A stretch of DNA of 64,000 nucleotides from Pseudomonas sp. 8O (GTDB lineage Bacteria > Pseudomonadota > Gammaproteobacteria > Pseudomonadales > Pseudomonadaceae). The DNA is taken from contig NZ_LR733267.1 of assembly GCF_902506495.1 (NCBI RefSeq), positions 1 to 64,000 of the forward strand. Direction: 5' to 3'. The notes beneath the pieces were generated by a model. The model ran no database searches. It was not told the DNA's origin and saw only the letters and a program-made list of their open reading frames with translations. Below, piece by piece: positions 1 to 6,996 of this stretch (positions within the stretch are counted from its first letter, which is position 1; every line of letters begins with the position of its first letter). The position numbers and the translations under genes were made by a program.

Positions 1-36
1 CGAAGGTCGTAGGTTCAAATCCTGCTCCCGCAACCA
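1..36 (+). tRNA. tRNA-fMet (CAT), 3' part only
   Basis: These are the last 36 bases of an initiator tRNA, cut by the window start. They match the 3' half of the two complete copies that follow, including the T-arm GGTTCAAATCC and the encoded CCA end at 34-36. A terminator follows at once. Confidence 0.93.
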
Positions 37-44
37 CCTTCCGG

Positions 45-72
45 AAAGGCCACTCTAACGAGTGGCCTTTTT
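45..72 (+). terminator. rho-independent terminator after first tRNA-fMet copy
   Basis: The arms AAAGGCCACT (45-54) and AGTGGCCTTT (61-70) form a 10-bp stem around a six-base loop, and the hairpin runs into a T tract ending at 72. It lies nine bases after the tRNA CCA end. Confidence 0.85.
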
Positions 73-117
73 GTTTGCCTGGTCGATTAGTATTTTCGAT
101 TAAAAGAAAGAAACCGA

Positions 118-145
118 TTGACAACACTCTCTCCCTGAGTAGAAT
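118..145 (+). promoter_or_regulatory. sigma70-type promoter of the second tRNA-fMet copy
   Basis: A perfect -35 TTGACA (118-123) is followed by a 16-base spacer and the -10 TAGAAT (140-145). A GC-rich discriminator GGCCGC follows, as is usual for stringently controlled stable RNA promoters. Only six bases separate the -10 from the tRNA 5' end at 152, so transcription is predicted to start at or very near the mature end. Confidence 0.85.
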
Positions 146-151
146 GGCCGC

Positions 152-228
<77 letters not shown>

Positions 229-236
229 CCTTCCGG

Positions 237-264
237 AAAGGCCACTCTAACGAGTGGCCTTTTT
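237..264 (+). terminator. rho-independent terminator after second tRNA-fMet copy
   Basis: A copy of the 45-72 hairpin exactly one repeat unit later: ten paired bases, six-base loop, T tract. Confidence 0.85.
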
Positions 265-309
265 GTTTGCCTGGTCGATTAGTATTTTCGATTAAAAGAA
301 AGAAACCGA

Positions 310-337
310 TTGACAACACACTCTCCCTAAGTAGAAT
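310..337 (+). promoter_or_regulatory. sigma70-type promoter of the third tRNA-fMet copy
   Basis: TTGACA (310-315), 16-base spacer and TAGAAT (332-337), with the same short GC-rich gap to the tRNA at 344. The spacer differs slightly in sequence from the copy at 118-145. Confidence 0.85.
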
Positions 338-343
338 GGCCGC

Positions 344-420
<77 letters not shown>

Positions 421-429
421 CCTTCAGAT

Positions 430-457
430 AAAGGCCACTCAATCGAGTGGCCTTTTT
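430..457 (+). terminator. rho-independent terminator after third tRNA-fMet copy
   Basis: The stem AAAGGCCACTC / GAGTGGCCTTT with a four-base loop is followed by five T. The loop and the base before it differ from the two earlier terminators, marking the edge of the repeat array. Confidence 0.85.
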
Positions 458-480
458 CGTTTCCGCCCCCTGACCAGTAC

Positions 481-509
481 TGGTCAAGCGTATGATCCGC
501 CGCTAGAAT
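481..509 (+). promoter_or_regulatory. candidate promoter of rimO
   Basis: TGGTCA (481-486, 4 of 6 to the -35 consensus), a 17-base spacer and TAGAAT (504-509) lie about 55 bases before the rimO start. This rests on consensus match only. Confidence 0.5.
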
Positions 510-562
510 TGCGCACTTTTTGATCAGAGGCGCCACCCAGGCGCCCTTAGAGGTTAGCTCGC

Positions 563-1885
563 ATGTCCACCGCCACACCGAAAGTCGGATTCGTCAGCCT
601 TGGTTGCCCGAAAGCGACCGTTGACTCCGAACGCATCCTGACCCAGCTGCGCATGGAAGGTTACGAGATCGTACCGACCTACCAGGATGCTGATGTGGTG
701 GTGGTCAACACCTGTGGCTTCATCGACAGTGCCAAGGCCGAATCGCTGGACGCCATCGGTGAGGCGCTGGCCGAGAACGGCAAGGTGATCGTCACCGGCT
801 GCATGGGCGTAGCCGAAGACAGCATCCGCGATGTGCACCCGAGCGTGCTGGCCGTTACCGGCCCACAGCAGTACGAGCAGGTGGTCAATGCTGTACATGA
901 AGTCATTCCGCCGAAGACCGATCACAACCCGCTGATCGACCTGGTGCCGCCGCAAGGCATCAAGCTGACCCCGCGTCACTACGCTTATTTGAAGATTTCC
1001 GAAGGCTGCAACCACAGCTGCAGCTTCTGCATCATTCCGTCGATGCGCGGCAAGCTGGTCAGCCGTCCGGTTGGCGATGTGCTCAGCGAAGCCGAGCGCC
1101 TGGTCAAGGCCGGTGTCAAGGAGCTGCTGGTGATCAGCCAGGACACCAGCGCCTACGGCGTCGATATGAAGTACAAGCTGGACTTCTGGAACGGCCAGCC
1201 GGTGAAAACGCGCATGCTCGAGCTGTGCGAAGCGCTGTCGTCGATGGGTGTGTGGGTGCGCCTGCACTACGTCTACCCCTACCCCAACGTCGATGACGTG
1301 ATCCCGCTGATGGCCGCCGGCAAGCTGTTGCCGTACCTGGACATCCCCTTCCAGCACGCCAGCCCGAAAGTACTCAAGTCGATGAAGCGCCCGGCCTTCG
1401 AAGACAAGACCCTGGCGCGCATCAAGAAGTGGCGCGAGATCTGCCCGGAGCTGACCATCCGCTCCACCTTCATCGTCGGTTTCCCCGGCGAGACCGAGGA
1501 AGACTTCCAGTACCTGCTGGACTGGCTCACGGAAGCGCAGCTCGACCGCGTCGGTTGCTTCCAGTATTCGCCAGTCGAGGGCGCACCAGCCAACGACCTG
1601 GGTCTGGAAGTAGTGCCTGATGACGTCAAGCAGGACCGCTGGGAGCGCTTCATGGCGCACCAGCAGGCCATCAGCTCTGCACGCCTGCAGGCCAAGATCG
1701 GCCTGGAGATGGACGTACTGATCGACGAAGTGGACGGCGAAGGCGCCGTGGCCCGCTCCTGGGCCGACGCCCCGGAGATCGACGGCAGCGTGTTCATCGA
1801 CTCCCCCGACGTCAAGCCGGGCGACAAGGTACGCGTGCGCATCGTCGACGCCGACGAGTACGACATGTGGGGCGAGTTGGTCTGA
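563..1885 (+). CDS. rimO: Ribosomal protein S12 methylthiotransferase RimO
   Basis: RimO is a radical-SAM enzyme that adds a methylthio group to the conserved aspartate of ribosomal protein S12. The 440-residue product has the family layout: an N-terminal UPF0004 domain with cluster cysteines C15, C51 and C80, a radical SAM core with CNHSCSFC (C149, C153, C156), and a C-terminal TRAM-type RNA-binding domain from about residue 370. The length and the opening KVGFVSLGCPKA are typical. It appears to be a single-gene unit, with its own candidate promoter upstream and a strong terminator 16 bases after the stop. Confidence 0.97.
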   Translation: MSTATPKVGFVSLGCPKATVDSERILTQLRMEGYEIVPTYQDADVVVVNTCGFIDSAKAESLDAIGEALAENGKVIVTGCMGVAEDSIRDVHPSVLAVTGPQQYEQVVNAVHEVIPPKTDHNPLIDLVPPQGIKLTPRHYAYLKISEGCNHSCSFCIIPSMRGKLVSRPVGDVLSEAERLVKAGVKELLVISQDTSAYGVDMKYKLDFWNGQPVKTRMLELCEALSSMGVWVRLHYVYPYPNVDDVIPLMAAGKLLPYLDIPFQHASPKVLKSMKRPAFEDKTLARIKKWREICPELTIRSTFIVGFPGETEEDFQYLLDWLTEAQLDRVGCFQYSPVEGAPANDLGLEVVPDDVKQDRWERFMAHQQAISSARLQAKIGLEMDVLIDEVDGEGAVARSWADAPEIDGSVFIDSPDVKPGDKVRVRIVDADEYDMWGELV

Positions 1886-1900
1886 CCCACCTGCGTCCTG

Positions 1901-1928
1901 AAAAGCCCCGCAGCATGCGGGGCTTTTT
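1901..1928 (+). terminator. rho-independent terminator of rimO
   Basis: AAAAGCCCCGC (1901-1911) pairs with GCGGGGCTTTT (1917-1927) around a five-base loop and ends in a run of five T. Confidence 0.9.
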
Positions 1929-1987
1929 CTTTCCCGGCGCCACAGCTTCTTGCCGGTACAATGACCTTCTTTTTTTCGAGCGCCGTC

Positions 1988-2698
1988 ATGAGCGAAGCCA
2001 CCCGTCTGTCCAAACGCGTCATCGAACTGTTCGGATGCTCGCGCCGTGAAGCCGATCTTTACATCGCAGGAGGCTGGGTGACGGTGGACGGCCAAGTGGT
2101 CGAAGCGCCGCAGTTCAAGGTCGAAGGTCAACGCGTCGAATTGCACCCCGATGCCCGCCTTGACCCCGTGGAGCCCGTCACCCTGCTGGTGCATGGCTCG
2201 ACTGGCTGCAACGCCGCACAGTTGCAGCACTTGCTGGTGCGCGAACGACACTGGGAAGAGGACCCGCACGCCCAACGCGTCCTGCATGGCCACTTCCTGC
2301 GCCAGGAGCAGAGCCTGCCACTGCAGACCGGTGCCAGCGGCCTGATAGTGCTCAGCCAGGACTGGCGCACGCAACGCAAGCTGCGCGAGGACGCCGCCAA
2401 GCTGGAACAGGAATACCTGGTCGAGGTAGCCGGCGAAGTGCCCGCCAGCGCACTGGAACGCCTGAAGAAAGGTTGGCTGCACAAGGGCACGCAGTTCCCG
2501 CCGTGCAAGGCCAGCTGGCAGAGCGAACAGCGCCTGCGCTTCGCGCTGAAGAATCCGGCTCCTGACCTGCTGCGGCAGATCTGCGCGGCGCTGGGCCTGA
2601 AAGTGCTGGGCATGAAGCGCATCCGCATCGGCGGCGTACCCATGGCCAAGTTGCCGGTCGGGCAATGGCGCTATCTGGGCGAGAAAGAACGATTCTGA
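1988..2698 (+). CDS. Pseudouridine synthase-like protein (RsuA/RluF type) lacking the usual catalytic Asp
   Basis: A 236-residue protein with an N-terminal S4-like RNA-binding domain (residues about 5-55, SKRVIELFGCSRREAD) and a C-terminal part resembling RsuA/RluE/RluF 16S/23S rRNA pseudouridine synthases. In the family the active site reads LDxxTSGL; here the matching stretch is PLQTGASGL with Gln113 where the catalytic Asp is expected and Ala for the Thr. An upstream in-frame ATG at 1961 overlaps a TACAAT -10-like box (1957-1962), so I chose the ATG at 1988, where the S4 domain begins soon after. It could be an RNA-binding protein without enzyme activity. Confidence 0.8.
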   Translation: MSEATRLSKRVIELFGCSRREADLYIAGGWVTVDGQVVEAPQFKVEGQRVELHPDARLDPVEPVTLLVHGSTGCNAAQLQHLLVRERHWEEDPHAQRVLHGHFLRQEQSLPLQTGASGLIVLSQDWRTQRKLREDAAKLEQEYLVEVAGEVPASALERLKKGWLHKGTQFPPCKASWQSEQRLRFALKNPAPDLLRQICAALGLKVLGMKRIRIGGVPMAKLPVGQWRYLGEKERF

Positions 2699-2741
2699 GA
2701 CCGTGTTAGGCTGTGTTCGTCACGCTCTGGAGACCACCATC

Positions 2742-2948
2742 ATGCGTACCCTGCTCCTCATCGCACTGCTCGCACTGAGCCTGCCCGGCCTCGCCGCACC
2801 TGCGCCGTTCTTCCTCTGGCAGAGCAAGGTCGATGGCCACCTGACCTGCGCTCAGGTCAGCCCTGGTGAGGGCTGGATTCGTTTCACCGGTCCATTCCGC
2901 GACGCCGGCTGCCGGGTAGCGCGCGACGCTCCCGTACGTAGCCGCTAA
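2742..2948 (+). CDS. Small predicted secreted protein, unknown function
   Basis: A 68-residue product with a classic signal peptide (MRTLLLIALLALSLPGLAA) and a mature part of about 49 residues containing two cysteines that could form a disulfide in the periplasm. The start at 2742 has GGAG ten bases upstream; an in-frame ATG at 2703 would add 13 residues in front of the signal peptide and is less likely. It sits between the pseudouridine synthase-like gene and trmO, ten bases before the latter. I do not recognise a named family. Confidence 0.7.
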   Translation: MRTLLLIALLALSLPGLAAPAPFFLWQSKVDGHLTCAQVSPGEGWIRFTGPFRDAGCRVARDAPVRSR

Positions 2949-2958
2949 GAAGAACAGC

Positions 2959-3663
2959 ATGCAGCATCTGGTTTCTCCGGTCGGTATCGTTCGCTCCTGC
3001 TTCAAGGAAAAATTCGCCATCCCTCGCCAGCCGCACCTGGCGCCCGCCGCGCGCGGCGTGCTGGAGCTGTTGCCGCCCTTCGATCAGGGCGAGGCCGTGC
3101 AGGGACTGGAGCAGGTCAGCCACGTCTGGTTGCTGTTTCTCTTTCACCAGGCGCTGGAAGACAAGCCGCGCCTGAAAGTACGCCCGCCGCGCCTGGGCGG
3201 CAATCAGTCAGTCGGCGTGTTCAGCACCCGCGCCACCCACCGCCCCAACGGCATCGGCCAATCGGTGGTACGCCTGGAGAAAGTCGAGCCAGGCCGTCTG
3301 CATCTGTCCGGCATCGACCTGCTCGACGGCACCCCGGTGCTGGATATCAAGCCCTACGTGCCCTACGCCGATGCCGTGGCCGATGCCCGCAACGACATGG
3401 CCGACGCGCCACCTTCACTGATTGCCGTGGACTGGCAGGACGGCGCGCTACACCTGGCGCGCCAACACGCGCTGCGCCTGGGTGAACCCTTGGTGGAACT
3501 GATCGAGCAGTGCCTGGCGCAGGATCCGCGCCCGGCCTATCAGCAACCGCAGCCCGAGCGGCGCTACGGCGCGTGCTTCTGGGATCTGGATGTGCACTGG
3601 CACTATCCCGAGCCAGGGCGTATCCGGGTGCTGGATATGCAGATGGCACAAAGCACGGCCTGA
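2959..3663 (+). CDS. trmO: tRNA (t6A37) N6-methyltransferase TrmO
   Basis: TrmO (TsaA family) uses S-adenosylmethionine to methylate threonylcarbamoyladenosine at position 37 of certain tRNAs. The 234-residue protein shows the family beta-barrel motifs: PVGIVRSCFKEKFAIPRQP at the N-terminus, SHVWLLFLFH, the central GVFSTRATHRPNGIG and LDIKPYVPYAD. A C-terminal extension of about 70 residues ends in a region common to proteobacterial TrmO. It is probably transcribed with the small secreted gene ten bases upstream and converges on the monooxygenase-like gene at 3693. Confidence 0.95.
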   Translation: MQHLVSPVGIVRSCFKEKFAIPRQPHLAPAARGVLELLPPFDQGEAVQGLEQVSHVWLLFLFHQALEDKPRLKVRPPRLGGNQSVGVFSTRATHRPNGIGQSVVRLEKVEPGRLHLSGIDLLDGTPVLDIKPYVPYADAVADARNDMADAPPSLIAVDWQDGALHLARQHALRLGEPLVELIEQCLAQDPRPAYQQPQPERRYGACFWDLDVHWHYPEPGRIRVLDMQMAQSTA

Positions 3664-3692
3664 CCGAGCCAAGCCTTCGCAGCAGTCTCTCT

Positions 3693-3995
3693 TCAGCGCG
3701 ATGGATTAAGCGCCAGCATATCGGCCTCGATAGCTTCCTGACGCTCGATCAGCGGCTCCACCAGCGGCCGGCTGGCGAGGAAATGCGCGGTTCGCGTATG
3801 CGCCTCGAAAGCCGCCTCGTCGACATACACCTCGTACAACCAGACCCGATCAGGGTCGCTGCGGTCACGCATCACGTCGAAGGTCAGGCAGCCCGGTTCA
3901 TCGCGCACCGAGGCGGCGGCGTTGACGCGCATGGCGTCCATGAACGCTTCGAAACTACCCGGTTTGAGTTGGGTCTTGAGCAATAGCACGTACAC
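3693..3995 (-). CDS. Antibiotic biosynthesis monooxygenase (ABM) domain protein, YgiN-like
   Basis: A 100-residue single-domain protein of the dimeric ferredoxin-like ABM fold, as in quinol monooxygenases. Supporting motifs are FMDAMRVNAAASVRDEPGCL in the first half and WLYEVYVDEAAFEAHTRTAH in the second. I place the start at the GTG 3995-3993 because GGAGG (4005-4001) precedes it at good spacing; an in-frame TTG at 4007 would overlap that ribosome-binding site. It is divergent from the VOC gene, with a palindromic operator-like site between them. The substrate is unknown. Confidence 0.85.
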   Translation of the reverse strand: MYVLLLKTQLKPGSFEAFMDAMRVNAAASVRDEPGCLTFDVMRDRSDPDRVWLYEVYVDEAAFEAHTRTAHFLASRPLVEPLIERQEAIEADMLALNPSR

Positions 3996-4030
3996 GGCAA
4001 CCTCCAATATGTTTTATATTCGAAAAATAA

Positions 4031-4040
4031 TTGTATACAT
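4031..4040. promoter_or_regulatory. Palindromic operator-like site between divergent genes
   Basis: TTGTATACAT contains the perfect palindrome TGTATACA in an AT-rich 61-bp divergent intergenic region (3996-4056). The pattern resembles operators of the FadR branch of GntR repressors (TTGTATACAA in several family members). No such regulator gene is adjacent. The site lies just before the ribosome-binding site GGAG (4044-4047) of the VOC gene, so a repressor bound there could block both genes. Confidence 0.45.
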
Positions 4041-4056
4041 ATTGGAGTACAAAAAG

Positions 4057-4473
4057 ATGCTCGAACGCCCATCCCGTCTCAATGGCTTGCGCCACCTGGC
4101 CCTGCTGGTACCCAACCTGGAAGCGTGCGAGCGCTTCTACGTGGACGTGCTGGGCATGCAGTTGCTGCATCGCGCCAACGAGGACCTGGTCTACCTGACC
4201 TGCGGCAACGACAACCTGTCGCTCGGCCGCGCGTATGCCGAGAGCCACGGCGTGCCGCTGGTGGATCATTACGGTTTCATCGTCGATAGCGCCGAGGAAC
4301 TGGACGCCTGGTACCAGTACCTCAAGGCACGCGGGGTAACCTTGCTGGACCGGCCATTCGATCATGGCGACGGTGCGCGCAGCTTTCACCTGCTGGACCC
4401 GGCCGGCAACAAGGTCCAGCCGCTCTATCATCCTGCAATCTCGGGCCAGCGCTTCACCCCGCCGCAAGCATAG
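4057..4473 (+). CDS. VOC family (glyoxalase/dioxygenase superfamily) protein
   Basis: A 138-residue protein with the paired beta-alpha-beta-beta-beta units of the vicinal oxygen chelate fold. Visible marks are HLALLVPNLEACERFYVDVLGM near the N-terminus (in two parts of the first unit), DHYGFIVDSAEELDAWYQYL at the second unit and DPAGNKVQPLYHP near the end. The ATG at 4057 is chosen over longer options because GGAG lies ten bases upstream and the fold begins directly after it. Probably a small metal-dependent lyase or dioxygenase; the substrate cannot be told. Divergent partner of the ABM gene. Confidence 0.85.
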   Translation: MLERPSRLNGLRHLALLVPNLEACERFYVDVLGMQLLHRANEDLVYLTCGNDNLSLGRAYAESHGVPLVDHYGFIVDSAEELDAWYQYLKARGVTLLDRPFDHGDGARSFHLLDPAGNKVQPLYHPAISGQRFTPPQA

Positions 4474-4481
4474 CGATCGCT

Positions 4482-4724
4482 CCGTAGGGTGCGCCGTGCG
4501 CACCGCCTGCGTTATCGGCGGCGCATAGAACTCAAGGCGGCCGCACACCTGTCCCGGTGCGCATAGCGCACCTACATTCGTCAGCGCTGTAGGGCGTACT
4601 CGCGAAGCAGTACGCCGTCAGTACTATTGCCGCGCCGAAGACGACGGACTGTTCGCTGACGCTCCTGAGTCCGCCCTACGCCCTTCACCCTTCATGTACC
4701 CCGATGCACGCAGCGCACCCTACG
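4482..4724. repeat. Composite palindromic element with nested inverted repeats
   Basis: The non-coding stretch between the VOC gene and the chemoreceptor is built from nested inverted repeats. The outer arms are CGTAGGGTGCGC (from 4483) and GCGCACCCTACG (to 4724); the inner arms are GTAGGGCG (from 4589) and CGCCCTAC (to 4679). The first 23 bases occur exactly, in inverted orientation, at 11525-11547, and the first 16 recur at the window's right edge (63985-64000). This is a dispersed REP-like family. No gene is seen inside. Confidence 0.75.
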
Positions 4725-4740
4725 TCCAGCAGCATCAGAT

Positions 4741-6690
4741 TCAGGTGCGGAACTGCCGCACCAGCTCCTGCAGCTCCACGCCCAAACGCGCCAGCTCGGC
4801 GCTGGACGCCGCAGTCTGCTCGCTGGCAGTGGCGCTCTGCTCCCCGATGTCTCGTACGCGAGTGACGCTTTCGTTGATCGCGTCGGCTACCGCGCTCTGC
4901 TCTTCGGCGGCAGCGGCGATCTGCTGGTTCATCTGCTCGATGGTGCTCACTGCCAGGGTGATGCGCCCCAGTGCGTCGCCAGCCTCGCCCGCCAGTTCGA
5001 CGGTGCGGCGAGTCAGATCACGGCTGCTGTCCATCTGCTGCACGGCGCCCTTGGCCATGCGTTGCAGGCCGGCGATCAGGCTCTCGATCTCTTCTGTGCT
5101 GTCCTGGGCACGCTTGGCCAGCGCGCGAACCTCGTCAGCGACCACGGCGAAACCACGGCCCTGCTCACCTGCACGCGCCGCTTCGATGGCCGCGTTGAGC
5201 GCCAGCAGGTTGGTCTGCTCGGCAACGTTGCGAATCACCTCCAGCACACTGCCGATACGCGCGCTTTCCTGATTCAGGTCGGCGATGGCCTTGGCCGACT
5301 GTTCCACTTCGCTGGCCAGATTGTCGATCTGATCCACGGCCTGTTGCACCACGCGATTGCCCTGTTGTGCCTCCAGGTCGGCATCACGTGCGGCCAGCGA
5401 GGCCTGCTCGGCGTTCTGCGCCACTTCCTGCACGGTCGCGGCCATCTGGTGCATGGCGGTAGCGGTCTGCTCGGTTTCAAGCTTCTGCGTCTGCACACCG
5501 GCGCTGGTCTGCGCGGTAATGGCTGACAACTGCTCGGCAGCCGCGGCGATTTGTCCGACCCCACCGCCAATGCGGCTGACCAGATTGCGCAGGCTGACGG
5601 TCATGTCCTGCATGGCAGCAAGCAGCTGCCCGACTTCGTCACGGCGATCCTGCGGGATGTCCTGGCTGAGATCGCCGGCGGCGATGCGCTGTGCAAAACC
5701 TACGCTCTGGCGCAGCGGTGCCACGATCAGACGGGTGATCAGCAACGCGGCGCACAGGCCCAACACCACGGCGGCCGCGCCCATGAAGCCCAGCAGCACC
5801 AGCGCGCGCTGGGAGTCGGCGAGCATGCGGGTCTCGGCGCTGGCCTGGGCTGACTCGGCCAGATCGACGACCGAACGTGCGCGCTCGATCATGGCCTTTT
5901 CGGTGGCCAGGTTCTGCTCGCGCAGCTGCTGATAATAGAGAAAGGAACGCTGGTAAAGAGTCAGCGCCTGCAAAGCGGTTTCAATGGACGCTTTCTGATC
6001 ATCCTCGAGCCAGACGGTCAGGCTGCGGGCGACGGTCTGCAGATCCTCGCTGACGTACTCCCACTCTTCCAGCGCTTCGGGCGAACCGTCGATGATGTAC
6101 AGGCTTTCCTGGCCTCGCAGGTCGAGCATGCGCTTGCTCAGACCGGATGCGGTTTCCGCCAGGGTCAGCGGGTCGCTGCCGCGCAGTCGGTCGCCCTGCA
6201 GACGCAGCTCACGCACCGCGTCGTACATGTCCAGCTCGATCACTTCGAACTGGTCGCGTGCTTCGGCGGCGGCACTGCGCATGTCCTGACGGGCCTCGCG
6301 AGACTTGTCCTGCTGCTCGACATAATTGTCGAACTGCTTCAGGTACTCAGCGGCAGCCTGCTGCATGGTCTGCACGCGCGTTCCTTCGGCAGAGTCTTTG
6401 CCCAGATGCTCCAGCATGTCCTGCACCTTGAGCAGGCTGTCGCGGACGCGCTGTGCACTCTCTGGGCTCTGCTCGATGGCGAAATTGCGTTCAAGCCGAC
6501 GCGCCTCGAGGATCTCCTGGTTCACCTGAGCCAACTCCCCGACCTGCTCATGTCCATGCAGCACCGCCTGAACAGCAAGGTAACCGCTGACCGTCATGGC
6601 AGCAGTGAGCAACAGCACCAGACCAAACCCGATGAGAAGTTTCTTGCCTACGGCAAGGTTGGCGAAAAAGCGTGCGGCAGGCTTGAACAT
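4741..6690 (-). CDS. Methyl-accepting chemotaxis protein
   Basis: An inner-membrane chemoreceptor of 649 residues. A transmembrane segment near residues 18-41 is followed by a long helical periplasmic sensor of about 250 residues, which suggests an HBM-type (double four-helix bundle) ligand domain; a second membrane segment lies near 293-318, then a HAMP domain and a cytoplasmic signalling hairpin with the conserved tip EQTNLLALNAAIEAARAGE around residues 490-510. It ends without a C-terminal CheR/CheB-binding pentapeptide. It stands alone, away from che genes; the ligand cannot be assigned. Confidence 0.93.
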   Translation of the reverse strand: MFKPAARFFANLAVGKKLLIGFGLVLLLTAAMTVSGYLAVQAVLHGHEQVGELAQVNQEILEARRLERNFAIEQSPESAQRVRDSLLKVQDMLEHLGKDSAEGTRVQTMQQAAAEYLKQFDNYVEQQDKSREARQDMRSAAAEARDQFEVIELDMYDAVRELRLQGDRLRGSDPLTLAETASGLSKRMLDLRGQESLYIIDGSPEALEEWEYVSEDLQTVARSLTVWLEDDQKASIETALQALTLYQRSFLYYQQLREQNLATEKAMIERARSVVDLAESAQASAETRMLADSQRALVLLGFMGAAAVVLGLCAALLITRLIVAPLRQSVGFAQRIAAGDLSQDIPQDRRDEVGQLLAAMQDMTVSLRNLVSRIGGGVGQIAAAAEQLSAITAQTSAGVQTQKLETEQTATAMHQMAATVQEVAQNAEQASLAARDADLEAQQGNRVVQQAVDQIDNLASEVEQSAKAIADLNQESARIGSVLEVIRNVAEQTNLLALNAAIEAARAGEQGRGFAVVADEVRALAKRAQDSTEEIESLIAGLQRMAKGAVQQMDSSRDLTRRTVELAGEAGDALGRITLAVSTIEQMNQQIAAAAEEQSAVADAINESVTRVRDIGEQSATASEQTAASSAELARLGVELQELVRQFRT

Positions 6691-6996
6691 AAAGGGCGAC
6701 TCCGGTTCTTCTTATAGAGCCACGTCTCGTGAACGCGGCCTGGTCGGAAGGTGAGGCAACTGCTGTGCCAGATCGAACCCCATGTATCGGCAGCAAAGGC
6801 GCCCAGCTTGAGTGCTGGCAATTCGCCAACCCATTTCTTCGGGCATAATCTGGGAAACCGCTATAACCGGCAATTATCCGCTTATTGACGCCGAACGAAT
6901 GGCGAATTATCGCCTACCTAGCAAATCCTGTGAGCAAGCCAGCAATAAAAAGGGCGCAGCGTCCAACGCAGCTGCGCCCTTCGATTCGAGCCCCGA
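6691..6996. other. Intergenic region between symporter and chemoreceptor genes
   Basis: No credible gene. It holds the 3' terminator of the symporter (6946-6981, listed separately) and, on the minus strand, the upstream region of the chemoreceptor. No convincing promoter consensus was identified. Confidence 0.6.
6946..6981 (-). terminator. rho-independent terminator of the NSS symporter gene
   Basis: Read on the minus strand, AAGGGCGCAGC pairs with GCTGCGCCCTT and runs into TTTTTA. It begins 15 bases after the symporter stop codon. Confidence 0.85.

Noticed and set aside
554..2665. Long minus-strand open frame of 703 codons opposite rimO and the pseudouridine synthase-like gene
   Set aside because: It is antisense to two well-supported genes and is explained by their high-GC third positions; the translation has no recognisable domain.
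3510..3986. Open frame of 158 codons spanning the end of trmO and the opposite strand of the ABM gene
   Set aside because: It crosses two real genes in other frames and has no start signal.
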